Below are positions 43,262-54,809 of a DNA stretch of 64,000 nucleotides, in pieces. How positions within the stretch are numbered: position 1 is the first letter of the stretch; each line of letters begins with the position of its first letter. The position numbers and the translations under genes are program-made. Under the pieces are notes generated by a model. It was given only the letters and a program-made list of their open reading frames with translations, was not told where the DNA came from and ran no database searches. The DNA lies in assembly GCA_002099365.1 (NCBI GenBank), contig MSED01000015.1, positions 3,286,001-3,350,000 of the forward strand, in the 5' to 3' direction. The DNA is from Phialophora verrucosa (lineage: Eukaryota; Ascomycota; Eurotiomycetes; Chaetothyriales; Herpotrichiellaceae).

Positions 43262-44672
43262 ATGGCCTTTGGCGGTGCGCCGCGCGGCGGGCGAGGGGGC
43301 GGACGAGGTGGTCCCCCCAGAGGCGGAGCAAGAGGTGGTCGCGGCGGAGGCAGAGGTGAGATAAATCTAACACAACTTGCCAAAATGACGGGGAGCGTGA
43401 CTATGCGAACGGGACGACTGACGTTTCTGCTTCCACTTCTTAGGCGGCGGTGACTTTGGACGAGGCGGCGGCCGCGGCGGTTTTGGGAGGGGAGGCGGTC
43501 GAGGTGCGCCCAGAGGAGCTGGACGAGGCGGTCGCGGCGGCGGTGGCGGCAGAGGAGGCGCGAAGCCGGGTATCAAAGGCGGCGCGAAGGTCATCATCGT
43601 ACGTTTTTTGAAGTCCGCAAGATTGCGCCAGCTCGACCAATCGAGCTAGGGGCACAGCATCACGATGCGCACAAAAAAAGGGAGACGATCAACTAACCTA
43701 TACACTTCTTTTCGCGTTCGATAGGAACCCCACCGTCACCCTGGTGTCTTCGTTGCCCGCGGCGGCAAGGAAGATCTGCTAGTCACCAAGAACCTCGCGC
43801 CCGGCGAATCCGTGTATGGCGAAAAGCGCATCAGCGTCGACTCGCCCTCAAACCCGGGCACCGACGGCGAAGTCAACCCCGCGGGCACAAAGACCGAATA
43901 CAGAGTGTGGAATCCCTTCCGATCGAAGCTCGCAGCCGGCATCCTCGGAGGTCTCGACGAAATCTACATCCGCCCCGGTGCAAGCGTGCTGTACCTTGGT
44001 GCCGCGTCGGGGACGTCTGTCTCGCATGTCGCTGACATCGTGGGACCCACGGGACGAGTCTACGCCGTGGAATTCTCTCACCGCAGCGGAAGAGACCTGA
44101 TTACTATGGCCACACATCGCACGAACGTGATCCCGATCATCGAGGACGCGCGCCACCCGCTGCGGTACCGCATGCTCGTCGGCATGGTGGACGTCATCTT
44201 CGCAGACGTGGCCCAGCCGGACCAGGCGCGCATCGTCGGTCTGAATGCACATCTGTTCCTGAAAGTCGGTGGTGGCGTCGTGGTCAGCATCAAGGCAAAC
44301 TGTATCGACTCGACAGCCAAGCCCGAGGTGGTGTTTGCGAACGAGGTCAAGAAAATGCGTGAGGAGAGGATCAAACCCAAGGAGCAGCTGACGCTTGGTG
44401 AGTCGAATACCTCCCGTTCCTTCCTTTCCTCCCTTTCGTTCCGAGCACGCTCTGTCTGCTCGGCTCTGTCCCCCATTACGCGTCCTGGGGATATGCATGT
44501 CTTGGATCGAAATCCACTTCCCAGGTCTTTTTGAGAGCCCCCAAAACGTCCATTCGTATATTCATCAGCTTCAAAGGTAAGTAGCACGTACTGATTGTTT
44601 TTCCCTTCCGCAGAGCCTTTCGAGCGAGATCACTGCATCGTCGCGGGCATCTATCAGCATGTCGCTCAGTGA
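43262..44672 (+). CDS. nop1: Fibrillarin, box C/D snoRNP 2'-O-methyltransferase
   Basis: Four exons (43262-43355, 43444-43598, 43725-44397, 44614-44672) encode 326 aa. The N-terminal ~80 residues form the Gly/Arg-rich GAR domain (RGGRGGGRGGPPRGG and similar), then EPHRHPGVFVARGGKEDLLVTKN, the standard fibrillarin transition. The SAM-binding motif VLYLGAASGTSVSHVADIVG and the downstream VYAVEFSHRSGRDL, VDVIFADVAQPDQARI and VVVSIKANCIDSTA identify the methyltransferase fold; the last exon gives EPFERDHCIVAGIY. It works in the nucleolus, methylating rRNA guided by C/D snoRNAs. The third intron is 216 nt, longer than others in the window. Confidence 0.96.
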
Positions 44673-45853
44673 TCCCCCTGTCGTTGAGCGTGGAGTCGAC
44701 TTGCATTCCGCAGCCACCCACCATCAGGATAAGAAGATGCTCATACGGTGGATTACTCTGTTCTCTCTACGCGCAAGTCGCCTACAGATGTGTCCTCATG
44801 CATCGAGGCCTCGGGTCGTTCAGGATCTCGAACGTGCATATGCTAGTCTTGCGTGCTCCAGAGAGCCCACAGGGTGAAGTCCCCGTCAAGAGAAGTCACA
44901 GCAAGCCGGGGCATGAGTTAACCGTCTTTCCTGTTCTGGCAACGGTAATGCGCCAAGTCGTCGTCCACCACGAACCCTCTGTAACGAGCACGGGATAAGG
45001 GCGTTTTGCGGCGTTACTCGGAACGAACAGCAGTCATATGTGCAGCATCGGGGTCGGAGTAGGAAAGGAATACGAATCTTGCTTTTCTTTGCTTTGCCTT
45101 GCTCCAAAAATGTACATGACCACGTTGGCGGAACCGATCGCGCGCTGGTTGAATGAAAAGAATGAAAAATAATCCACAAATCGAGCGAACAACCGGACCA
45201 TTGGGGAACGCATCATGAAATGGCTGGTGAGCTTTGCGCGAGCCAGAAGCTCAGCATCGTTCTCACTCAAAGTCGGCACTTCAGACCTCCCATTTCGTTT
45301 CATGCTTTCATCCATGCACCTGCTGTGACTGACTTTTTGGCGCGCTTATTCGGACATCCCATCCCATGCATGCTCGTATAGGCAGGCCCCCTGTTCGATG
45401 CTCTTTTGACTCCTGTCCCTGCTGCGGCGGGGTTATGCTCCAGCTTGGGACGCTCTCAATGCGTGTCCATATGTAAATGCACCCGATTCCATGACTGCCC
45501 GAGCTATGCTTATTGCGTCTCACGATCCACCCCGTATGAGCACCCAATGATCGTTTCACCATATCAAACTCGCATGATACTGCAGCGGTATGATTGTGCG
45601 GGACCTTTGCAACCCTGCCGCGACTCTACTAAAGGTTGTCAAAACAGAGCAGAGCTAGTACAAGAACACGTCATCCCGGTCCCGGGGAGTTAGAAAAGTC
45701 CGTGTGAATGATTCGTGTCGTGTGACATAGGGGATTCGTTGACAGATCATCACGGGAACTCCTGATTCGCGAGACATGATAATGGCTGCTGGGAGATAAG
45801 ACGGTGGCATCTTCTGCTTCGTCTCTAGCCTTGGTGCAAGACGGCTTCAGGCC
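44673..45853. other. Convergent intergenic region
   Basis: It lies between the 3' ends of nop1 (plus) and sds22 (minus). Short open frames only; nothing recognised. Confidence 0.45.
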
Positions 45854-47089
45854 CTAGACTTTGACGTATGCTGCAGCACAAAAGGTTAGCAAACAGTCCG
45901 GTCTTCCTCTCACATGCACCTGTGCGAACTTACTAGCGTCGATCTGTTTAACCTGCGGCAGCGCCAGCCTCACTTTATTCCTATACACCGCTGGGCCCTG
46001 TAACTGCAAGGGGTTCATCTCAAAGTACACGGTCTCCAGGTTCTCTTTGTCTTTCAATTCCCTCTCGACCTCGCGGAAATCACTCAATTGGTTCGAACTC
46101 GCCCAAAGTTCTTCCAGCTCTGTCAGGTGAGATATGTTTTCTAGGTGTGAGATTTGGTTGTTCGAAATGTCGAGGACACGCAGTTTCTTGTTGTGGATGA
46201 GGGCATCGGCGGGGATGGATGGGATGGCGTTGTGCGACACGTAGAGTTCTTCGAGATTTGTAAGGTCGGACAGCCCCGACAGAGATGTAAGGCGGTTCGA
46301 TTTCAAGTCCACTAGACGTAGGTTCGTGAGAGGAGAGAGGTTCTTGATTTCTGTGATTTTGTTCTTGCCCAGCCAGAGTTCGCGGAGTCCTGTCAGAGTG
46401 TCGAGGTTCTCGATTTCGCGGAGGCGATTTGCGGCGAGTTCAATCATGGTCAGGTTTGAGAGGCCCTCGAGATTTTCGATTTTGGAGATGCGGTTTTGTA
46501 CAAAATATAGTTCAGTGAGGGTGGTCAGGTGGCTGACATTCTTGATGTGCTTGATCTTGTTGAAGGAGAGATCCAGACTCTTCAGGGCCGGCATGCCTTC
46601 AAGACCCTTGATGTGTGATATCAGATTGTCGTAGAAATCCAACTCTTGCAGGGTCGCCCGTACGTTGGCAGGGAGGTCGATGGACGAGATTGCATTTTGA
46701 CGGAGACATAATCTCTGTACCTTCGTGAAGCGCTCGAGTCGGAGGGCGGGAAGGGAGGATATGCGGCAGTGGACAAGGTCAATGTCCTCCGTGTCGACAG
46801 GGTAGTCGTCTAGGAGATCTTCATCGGCTTCAATCTGGTCGACTGGAGGGGCGTCAGGGTCGGAGTATTCAGGATCGGACAAGATTTCAGGATTGGTCAG
46901 GACCGCGTTTCGAGGAGGCATGCGTAGTTTGCCATCCCAACCGTTGCTGTTGGTCAGAGGAGCGGCCGCTGACGAGTGTTGCTTCGTGGCGTCTGCGGGT
47001 GGAAGTTCAATCTGGGCGTGCTTGTCCTCCTCGTCGCCGCTGATCTGAGTCTGAGGGGTAGAGGTTTGGTCCTGGCCGCCGTCTGTCAT
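45854..47089 (-). CDS. sds22: Protein phosphatase 1 regulatory subunit SDS22
   Basis: Two exons on the complement, 47089-45934 and 45870-45854, encode 390 aa, starting at an internal ATG in a frame that is open upstream. About eleven 22-residue leucine-rich repeats of the SDS22 type fill residues ~125-365 (KSLDLSFNKIKHIKNVSHL, ELYFVQNRISKIENLEGLS, LWLGKNKITEIKNLSPL). A final LRR cap has YFEMNPLQLQGPAVYRNKVRLALPQ. The 63-nt intron falls after QIDA and leaves only TYVKV in the last exon, matching known sds22 endings. SDS22 binds PP1 and controls its maturation and mitotic functions. The acidic N-terminus is poorly conserved. Confidence 0.95.
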   Translation of the reverse strand: MTDGGQDQTSTPQTQISGDEEDKHAQIELPPADATKQHSSAAAPLTNSNGWDGKLRMPPRNAVLTNPEILSDPEYSDPDAPPVDQIEADEDLLDDYPVDTEDIDLVHCRISSLPALRLERFTKVQRLCLRQNAISSIDLPANVRATLQELDFYDNLISHIKGLEGMPALKSLDLSFNKIKHIKNVSHLTTLTELYFVQNRISKIENLEGLSNLTMIELAANRLREIENLDTLTGLRELWLGKNKITEIKNLSPLTNLRLVDLKSNRLTSLSGLSDLTNLEELYVSHNAIPSIPADALIHNKKLRVLDISNNQISHLENISHLTELEELWASSNQLSDFREVERELKDKENLETVYFEMNPLQLQGPAVYRNKVRLALPQVKQIDASKFAQVHVRGRPDCLLTFCAAAYVKV

Positions 47090-47433
47090 GGCGAAGCAGA
47101 AACAGTCTTCTGTCCGAGGATAGGAGATCCGAGTTGGAATACAATTGCAGACGCTTGATTGTTCACGCACAATACAACGCAAATAAGACGTTCCAAGGGG
47201 AAACCCGCGCAGAGGATGGGTGTGTCTCGAGGGGTAGAACCGAACTGCGTCACAGAGACTCGCTTGTTCAGCCTTGTCCCCGTGTCTCCGTATCCCCGCC
47301 ACTTTATCAATTCCTTTACTCATTTCTTACAATCTCCTCATCTTCTACTCTCTCGGCCCGCCGAGCGACACTATGCTTCGGTGAGACGCGTCAGAATGCA
47401 AGATTGTCCAGATTAGGACCAGAGCACCACGGA
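47090..47433. other. Gap upstream of sds22
   Basis: Probably the sds22 promoter region. Nothing else is seen. Confidence 0.4.
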
Positions 47434-48343
47434 ATGTTTCTTTTTAAGTATGCGCTTGATGGCGAGGACCTCCCGTTGGCGCATGCTGCGCTGGCATTGC
47501 TTGAAGCAGGCGCCGGTCCAAACTGGACGTCAGATGAACTCCTATCCCCTGGACCGAGCGCTTAAGTGGCACTGGCAGCGACTCTATAATTATCTAGCGA
47601 TCATGGATGAATTGGTGGCCAAAGTAGATGGCATGGGAGCTAAAACGAATGGAATCCTTCTAGACTTTACCAGACCTCAGTTGGAAGCTGCTTCTCCTGC
47701 TTCAGCTCCAAGGATCTACAAGCCCGCTAGGTAAGTCATTCACAGTTTCCACCACGGTGGACCGAGATCCAGCATAAGCTCTTTGCATGGCCGTGGCAAA
47801 GCGGGTTGATAGCGCCCGCGGCGACCAGTTGGATCGGTGGGCGCATCTGCCGCGATTCAAAAGCACCTTCAAAGTCGCACTGTGATATACCCGCTGTTTG
47901 TGGTCGCCCAAAGAAGCACCCACTTTGTAAGAGCGCTTCCTGACGGTGCAGCCACAGTCAACGTCTGAGCTGAGGGGTGGCTCATCCCGCATATGCTCAT
48001 CCACCTCAAACCCGCGAATTATCACGCGATCGCATACCTTACTGCACGACGCGGGGCGGATACCTTCGCCGAGGCTGGCGATGGCCGCGTCACGCCACTG
48101 CAAACGGCCATCGAGCAACGGGACGGGAGGCTTGTGTGGGCCTTGCTCATTTCATCCGAGGACAGGACCGACTACCATCTCTGGGGCCGTACATATGTGG
48201 AGATGGCGCAGCAAGGAGGCTTTCAGATGGGGGCGGAGCTTTTGAATGCTACGGCAAGCAATCATGACACGGACGTGCATTCGGGCTGGGAGAATGGGCG
48301 GATAGAGTGGTGGAGTCAAGGACTCGGTGGGATGTGGGTATAG
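47434..48343 (+). pseudogene. Broken ankyrin-repeat-like locus
   Basis: Ankyrin-like pieces occur in consistent order but in different frames. From ATG 47434 comes LPLAHAALALLEAGAGPNW, then one frame over NSYPLDRALKWHWQRLYNYL. After a stretch with stops there is YHAIAYLTARRGADTFAEAG followed by VTPLQTAIEQRDGRLVWALL (48020-48150), ending at TAG 48341-48343. A TGA near 47966 interrupts the third piece, and no intron of normal length joins the first two. The pattern of 'LLEAGA' and 'TPLQTAIEQ' resembles ankyrin helices. It may be a decayed gene or one with unusual splicing. Confidence 0.35.
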
Positions 48344-49071
48344 ATCTATGCTGGAAGGCTGCCCGAGGTTGGGAGCATGGTCATTATCACAGAACCAGCG
48401 GGGTCCAAAGCTGCGAAAGGTCTCTGCCGACGATCGAGGAGAATTGCGGTGCGTTAGCCAGCCTTCATTGCTCGGCAGAAACTGGCGCATCGGGAAAGAC
48501 AGCTAGATTGAGTGTCTGGAAACGTATCTGCCGAGCTTGCAAGCATGTTGGGGGCGACTTGTGTTGAGAAGCTATTGCATTGAAGAGTACCGTGCATCAG
48601 CCGGCTAGACACAGTATAATTAGAAGATCAGGGTTAACAGCACAGCCAGGCCAGGAGACCGTAGGATCCATGAAATCCCATAACAAATGACGAATCCGAC
48701 ACTTCTGTCCTCGGGTTTGTTGTGAAGGTCCAAAGACTATTTCCGTCTCCGTGTGACCCTCCCATGGAGTCGTAGTTGATCTTTCTCTTACGTGGTGGCT
48801 GGGGGAAAATGGTCTGAGATACACCCCAAATGTGACTCCAAGAAGATGGACCACAGACCCTGGCCACGTAGCGCATTTAATTGAATAACACAATGCCGTC
48901 GACCTGGTAATCGTGCAAAACTGGAAGGCGGACCCTTCGATTGGCAGGAAACGTTTCGTCTAGAAAGTGCATGCTCGATTGTTGGAGTGGTATTGTACAA
49001 AGAAGCTGTGCCAAGACCCCATGCTTTTCTCTTCTCGCCATAGACCCCATCCCATCCTGTTGCTGTATTCC
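48344..49071. other. Intergenic gap
   Basis: It is downstream of the ankyrin-like locus and of Sec61 beta (minus). No gene is supported. Confidence 0.4.
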
Positions 49072-49513
49072 CTACGAGAACCTCTTTGTGAGTTTCGCAA
49101 TCACTGCCGACCGAATTAGCCAGTGTGTTCCCTGCCCGTACCAGCGCAGAAGATATAGACCACTTACAATGCAATGCCACGACGCTGAAGATGAAACCCA
49201 AGCTCAAAAACATGATGACCATGGGGTCGACCTTCAACCCGGGACTCTCATCGGTATATAATCTCAGCATCGTCCCCGAAGAACCGCCCGCACCTGCCGC
49301 ACGCGTTGAGGTCGGTCGAGCATTCTTCACGGATTCCTTGTGGTCTGCGGCCGCGCGTCGACGGATGGCAGATCGGGGGCCTCCGGGAGGAGAACCGGCG
49401 CGTGCGATAGAGGAGGATCCGCTGGCCTTCTGTGCGGACGGGGTTGAGTCGGGGCCGGACTCAGGACCTGAAGTCATGGGGGAGGACGGTCTCGCAGACG
49501 CCTGTGGGGACAT
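49072..49513 (-). CDS. sbh1: Sec61 translocon beta subunit
   Basis: Two exons on the complement, 49513-49168 and 49103-49072, encode 125 aa. The start is an internal ATG giving MSPQASARPSSP. A Ser/Pro/Ala-rich N-terminus leads to the Sec61 beta signature GGPRSAIRRRAAAD, then GGSSGTMLRLYTDESPGLKVDP and a single C-terminal membrane helix VMFLSLGFIFSVVALH-type. The 64-nt intron (GTAAGT..CGGCAG) falls inside the helix, and the second exon adds LIAKLTKRFS, typical of the tail. The protein is a tail-anchored component of the ER protein-conducting channel. Length is normal for fungi. Confidence 0.93.
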
Positions 49514-50465
49514 TGTCAGCGTATAGAGCTCTAACTCTCTAAATGCATAGGCGTTAACAGCAGCTTGGATCCGTCTCGCTTGAAGCCAGGATGAATTCGT
49601 ACCATTGTCGAGCAGGACGGGTAGAGAATTTAGGGAGTGGCCGCGAACGTTGCGAGGGACGGGCCGCGAGGATATCAAGTTCGATAGACAAAGAGGCTGA
49701 ATAGTCGGAGAAAGCCTGTCAAGAGAAACAGTATGCAAGTGGAAAGGGCGTGGTCGTATGGAACCGAGAATGAAAGCAAGATGTTGGTTGTGGACACTTT
49801 TGCGAAATGCAATGCGACTTTCTGGGGAAAGTCGAGCAGCAGGGGCGGAGAGCGCAAAGCATACTGGTGCGACTGGGAAGGTTACCCGAGGGTCTGTTAA
49901 GACGCCGCCAAGGCGCCACAGACCATATACGCGGTTAGGATCCGGCGGCAATATTACCAGAGGCCTGTGTAACTACTCATATATACGAGTACAAGTAGTC
50001 AACCGTTGGCCCCGACCATTTTGAATCCATCATGTCCTCCGGACTGAGTCACCGAGCATCACTGTCTAGTCACGTGATTTCGCGTCCCGCGCCACCTTCC
50101 GTAGTTGTAGCGAAATCAGGCCTCATTCAGGGCTGCTTGTAACACAATCCCCCTGTCCCATGTACTACAATCTCGAACTTGAGCGCAAAGATGCTTTTTT
50201 ATGGTCAACGTCGTATGTCTTTTCTGTGGTATTGACGCGCTGGCGTCTGGTGGCTAGGTATTGATATCTGTCGTGGAGACAGGTTGTATGGGAAAGGAAG
50301 TGCCCGACAATGCCAAGGCAGAGCCTTTTCTTCGGTACTTTCCCTGCTGATCTCCGCTGCTAGGCAAATCTGCTCGTTGCGAGAAATTTGTCAAACAAAA
50401 AGGCAGCAAGCTTGCCGCCGCGCTTGTGGTTGTCGAACCGTGAATGAATGTCGATGTCACAGTGA
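49514..50465. other. Intergenic gap
   Basis: Promoter side of Sec61 beta and 3' side of the mannosyltransferase, both on the minus strand. Nothing else is seen. Confidence 0.4.
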
Positions 50466-51590
50466 TCATTCAACAGCATGATGGCTCCTCCAACGTCCAC
50501 CCATACCATAGCAGTACGCTCCTAAAGGCCTGGCGAGAATGCAAAGACTTTCAGACTCGATGGCATCCCATCCTTCACCCGCCCAAGAAGTGCCAACAAT
50601 ATAGCTGTACGCCCAGGACAGGCCTTGTCGGACCAGGCTGGCTCGAATGTACAGAAAAGTGCCTCCAACTGCATCAAGTCTGAACAAGTCGTTGTCATTT
50701 CCATGGGATTTCACAAGATCACCCATACCCTGATTCCCAGGTGCAGGATTGGCGACCCAACTGGACACGTCTTCGAGCAGACGAGCCTTTTCTTCTTCAT
50801 TTGGCGAGGTCCGAGGACCAACCCAGCAGTTGAGATCAAAATTACTGTCTTCGCTCTCCCCTTGATGGCTGAGGACTGTGAGGAGGCCGACTTCAGGATT
50901 GGCGCTGTGACGAACCATTGCTGGGATCAGACCGCTTGTGAACTTGTACACATCTGCGTCGATCCAGACGATATGTTCCTCTCTTTCCAAAGCATTGAGC
51001 ATCAAATAATTGCGGAGCCTGGAGAGTTGGTTCCGCCGCCTGTGTTGGACATGGTTGTAATGACGATCGGCGCGGTTGATGGCATCGGCAGGGCCAAGAT
51101 AGCCCGGATGGAATATTATGGACACACGTGCGAAAGGCTCCTTCATGCTCAGGCTGCGGTATACGTCATACTCGGCTTGTGAGGAGGTGAGAATGCCGAG
51201 AGAAGTTCGGGTGAGGTCGATGGAAACTTCATGCAGGAGCGTCAGAAGTGAGGCAAAGGACCGAGGCGTTCCATCGGGCATGGTGCCCCAAGAGTCTGAG
51301 TCTTGTGTGATGAGGAGGATCAGAAGCTCTGGCGTAACTTCTTCATTTTGGCGGCGCAGGGAGAGGTGCTGAATATTCAGCGTTGGATCAGCGTAAGTAG
51401 ACGATTTCCAGGCGAGTTCATCTCCTGCCGAACCTTTCACTCTCGAGATGTCGCCGGATCCCTCCGCAGAACTGACAGAGCTGCGCCATTCGAAAAATAT
51501 GACAAAGATGAAAGCAACAAGGCATGAAGCAATGACTGCAAAGTTGAACCTGGATGAAGTGTGTCTGAATCTGCTGGTGGTCAAAATCAT
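50466..51590 (-). CDS. Mannosyltransferase of the Anp1/Mnn9/Van1 family (GT62)
   Basis: A single exon from ATG 51590 encodes 374 aa. It is a type II membrane protein: a short basic N-terminus, a signal anchor FNFAVIASCLVAFIFVIFF (~15-33), then a luminal domain. Family motifs include LLITQDSDSWGTMPDG, RRNQLSRLRNYLMLNALE and IVWIDADVYKF, which contains the metal-binding DxD. PGNQGMGDL and GTFLYIRASLVRQGL follow. These Golgi enzymes extend the N-glycan alpha-1,6-mannan backbone in fungi. Length is close to the family's. Which of Anp1, Mnn9 or Van1 it corresponds to cannot be decided here; the divergent C-terminus suggests a paralogue. Confidence 0.85.
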   Translation of the reverse strand: MILTTSRFRHTSSRFNFAVIASCLVAFIFVIFFEWRSSVSSAEGSGDISRVKGSAGDELAWKSSTYADPTLNIQHLSLRRQNEEVTPELLILLITQDSDSWGTMPDGTPRSFASLLTLLHEVSIDLTRTSLGILTSSQAEYDVYRSLSMKEPFARVSIIFHPGYLGPADAINRADRHYNHVQHRRRNQLSRLRNYLMLNALEREEHIVWIDADVYKFTSGLIPAMVRHSANPEVGLLTVLSHQGESEDSNFDLNCWVGPRTSPNEEEKARLLEDVSSWVANPAPGNQGMGDLVKSHGNDNDLFRLDAVGGTFLYIRASLVRQGLSWAYSYIVGTSWAGEGWDAIESESLCILARPLGAYCYGMGGRWRSHHAVE

Positions 51591-54500
51591 GGTTGCCGAA
51601 TCATTAATCTAATAGACCCCTGGGGCGGACACTCTGCAGGATACGGCGCCTTAATGAGGCTGTCCTTGAGATGATATTCTTCATATGAACAATGTGTTTA
51701 GAAACTGGTTCGAAAAGCAAAATATTTAAGAGCTGGTGATTAAAGGGTGGGAACAAGCGTGAAAAGCTTTACGAGGAGCTGAAAGCAATCTCTCATTGCA
51801 TGTAAGATCAGCTTGGTTGAGCCGCTTTTGCCTAAACAAGTAGTCACCGGAGCAGGGATGGCCAGAGACAAATGGCGAAGCAGTTTGTAACCTACTATGT
51901 TTGGCATCAAAGGCAAACCCTCCTGGTTCTGATCCGTCGCATGATCAGGCTGAACTGCTGCAATCCGCCCTGAGAACCCGGAAGTCCTAAAGCTAGTTTA
52001 TTTCAAGGCATTCTCGATGAGCCACCTTACTTGGAGTCACAGAATAGGCTCAGATCCCCGAAATGATGCAAATGGATACAATGTAACGATAGTCAAGCAA
52101 GAAATCCCAGAGTCCAGAAGGTGGCCTGTTCACTCCGACGAGCCACGGCGAAAGTGGAAGTTGCCAACCGTCGGGGCCAAAAGCGATGGATGAGCAAATG
52201 GCCAACGCCAAGATCTTCGAGACCGGGGGCACTCGCTTGCTCGGATGGCCTCGCCTCTTGAAGCGGCGCTGGATATCGGCGAATTGGCCCATGCGTGCCA
52301 TGCTTCCCCCAGCACCTCGAACGGTGGGCCGGATTGACAAGGTTCGGCGGTTACTTCAAAGCGGGTCACTCCCCGCAAACAGCGACGTCGCGTGGTTTGC
52401 TGTCAGATATGCTTTCGGCTCGTGCCTTAATTTCTTCTTTGTCCAAAGTTTCAATGTCTCGAGCATATAAAGAAGTCGTCGTGCTGAAAGCGGCGTTTCC
52501 GTTCAGTGCCGCAGACGTAGGATGCGTTGTTTGCTTCATCATTGCCCAGACGCTCTCCTGTGGCTTGGAGGATTAATTACTAGATGAACTGCGTTGTCAA
52601 AGGCATTGTGCTAGCTGCTGGCATCATAATTGAGGATGACAGATCAGGACCCTTTCAACCTTCGAGAGACTACATCTCATAGCGCAAAACAAGACGTCTA
52701 CGTTATCGTCCATGGCTAGGTGTTGGACATCACGGATTTCATTTTCGAACACCCCTACGTTTGACGAGATCCACACAACATGGTCGAGCAGAGCGAATAC
52801 AATGCGTACGACATAGGGGCTTGCTTGTGCAGTTGTTATGTTAACACCGACTACTCTCATTGTTATGTAGACAGTAAAGACTCGTCTGTGGCTCTTCATC
52901 TGGGTCTTCCTGTCGTAAATATACGATGTTCGTGCTCTGCAGAGCTTCTGCTGCGGAGGCCTGATTCAGAGACTGAGCCGCACCGTTGTGGAAATTGTCT
53001 TGAATCTCTTTCATTCTGTGCTCGAGCTTCTCCAGCTTCAACAATGAGAAGTAGTGCCTGGCGTGAAGTCAACAAAGTGTTATGATGCGAGCATTTATTC
53101 AAGCCCTCCCCCGCACCTGAAGTGACGGCCGCTGGCCCCCGCCGCCTTTCTTGAAAATAATCTTACAAATGGGTGACTCTAAGTTTTCGGAACTTGTTGC
53201 ACGCACCCTTGGAGTTCTGATGTGATCGTGCAAATCGGTTATGATGTGCGGGACCGAACACGCAAGAAGATCCGTGCTTTCCTATGTAAGTTCCATAAAT
53301 GATCTCGAATAATAAAATCCATCTTGTGCATCATTCTCCGGTCGTGGCTTCGTTTTATTGTATCCTAACCAGTCTCACACGACCTGAAAACTAGCTTGAA
53401 AGGGCATCAAAACTATACATCAAAGTAAATAAATTCATCAAAACCTTTCGAGGCGTTCGACCTCGAAGGAATGACCACACTTGGAGGTGACCCGGGCCTG
53501 CAGCGCTTTATCCCAGCTCCTCTGGATAGCCCACCCTGGTCGAAGCAAGACTTCGTCGAGTTCTCTTGCAGGCCTTCGGATCTAGTAGAAAGCTACATGA
53601 TTGATGTCGACGAGTTAGCGGTGGACAACAGGGCAAACAAGGTTGCAGCACAGTGCAGCATCAGCATCCGATTTCGTGTGGCGCAAGTTGAAGATTACCA
53701 AGGGATTTATTCGTTCTTCCTGACATACGACGACCAGCAAGAAAGATTTTGAATGTGGTAGAAATGTGCGATCGTGCTGCGGCTGTTGATTTGACTGAGA
53801 AAACTCAGAAGGCTGCGGCTTTTCTACAAAGGGGAAACTAGTCCGCTCGAGCGCCTGGAAAAAGACTTCCAGTCACAAGGCTGTAAGGAGTATCATGGTA
53901 TGAGGAGAGGGCTGCGACACCAAGTGTGCTATCCTAATTACACTGAGCTTTCGCTTCATTGATCCATGTGATCAACTGCTTTCCAAGAAGACGTCATGCG
54001 TTATGCAGAGTCAAGAGACCTCCTAGTTACGGCTGTGTTCTCCCAATCGGTATTCTCGCTCTCTTAGGCAGCATCATCACGGATGCCTCCATCTCCGTCC
54101 GATTTATAGGAAATACTTTGAGAATAGAAGGAACAACTTAATATCCATAGGTAGAGTGTTGTAGGTGATTCAGCACGGAGTTAATTAGTATATTTGGTGT
54201 TTCCACGCTATCGTCTAGTATAAGACTCGAAACATGAGAGAGACAAGAGACTCTTGTACCTGCGTGCGTCGATATCTATAGCTAGTTCTGTCAGGAGGGC
54301 TACTGTTTCTGATAGTAAAGTCGAAGGACTAGTTCTTACAACTTGGAGAAGGTAGGTGTATATATTCTAGCAATCATTGATTTTGGGGAGATTCCTCTTT
54401 TTTGTTTCTAACTAATGCAAAGGCGTTATTTTTGCCACTGTGTTATTGATTGTTAATCCAAGTGACTGGATGATGTCTAGCCTTGCGCCAGCATGTAAAA

Positions 54501-54809
54501 AGAAGTATTGGCATCCTCGGTATTCCTAACACTTTCCCGGCAACAACTTTATAATCCCAGAATGCTATAGAGTTATGGATAGGAAGCAAGGGCTCTGATC
54601 GTTGAATTAATATCATTAAAGCAACCTCGAATATTATTATATAGATCTGTTCTAGATCGAAGAACTATAGAGATATAGAACCTTTCAGTATTGTATTTTA
54701 TGTGCTATTGAGTTTACTACTTGTCTAACCTATCAAAAGAATATGTAGAGTCGAAGAACATTCAGTGCTTGTCTTGTGGCAGTACGCAGATAATCCCTCT
54801 CCTACTTAT
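51591..54809. other. Gene-poor, partly AT-rich region
   Basis: Over 3 kb without a convincing gene apart from one uncertain frame at 53471. DNA from about 54080 to 54780 is strongly AT-rich with scattered stops in all frames. On the complement, around 53060-52840, an open stretch reads like protein (KLEKLEHRMKEIQDNFHNG, SAAEALQSTNIVYL) but lacks a start and is flanked by stops, so it may be a gene remnant. Confidence 0.4.
53471..53752 (+). CDS. Uncertain small protein
   Basis: An ATG-initiated frame of 93 aa with protein-like composition (FIPAPLDSPPWSKQDFVEF, SISIRFRVAQVEDYQGIYSF). It stands alone in gene-poor DNA, matches no family I know, and could be a fragment of a larger decayed gene. 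Confidence 0.25.
   Translation: MTTLGGDPGLQRFIPAPLDSPPWSKQDFVEFSCRPSDLVESYMIDVDELAVDNRANKVAAQCSISIRFRVAQVEDYQGIYSFFLTYDDQQERF

Noticed and set aside
44525..44613. Perfect GTAAGT donor and a CCCAG acceptor inside intron 3 of nop1, suggesting a cassette exon
   Set aside because: Using the inner donor leaves only a 37-nt intron, and inclusion would shift the frame of the conserved last exon.
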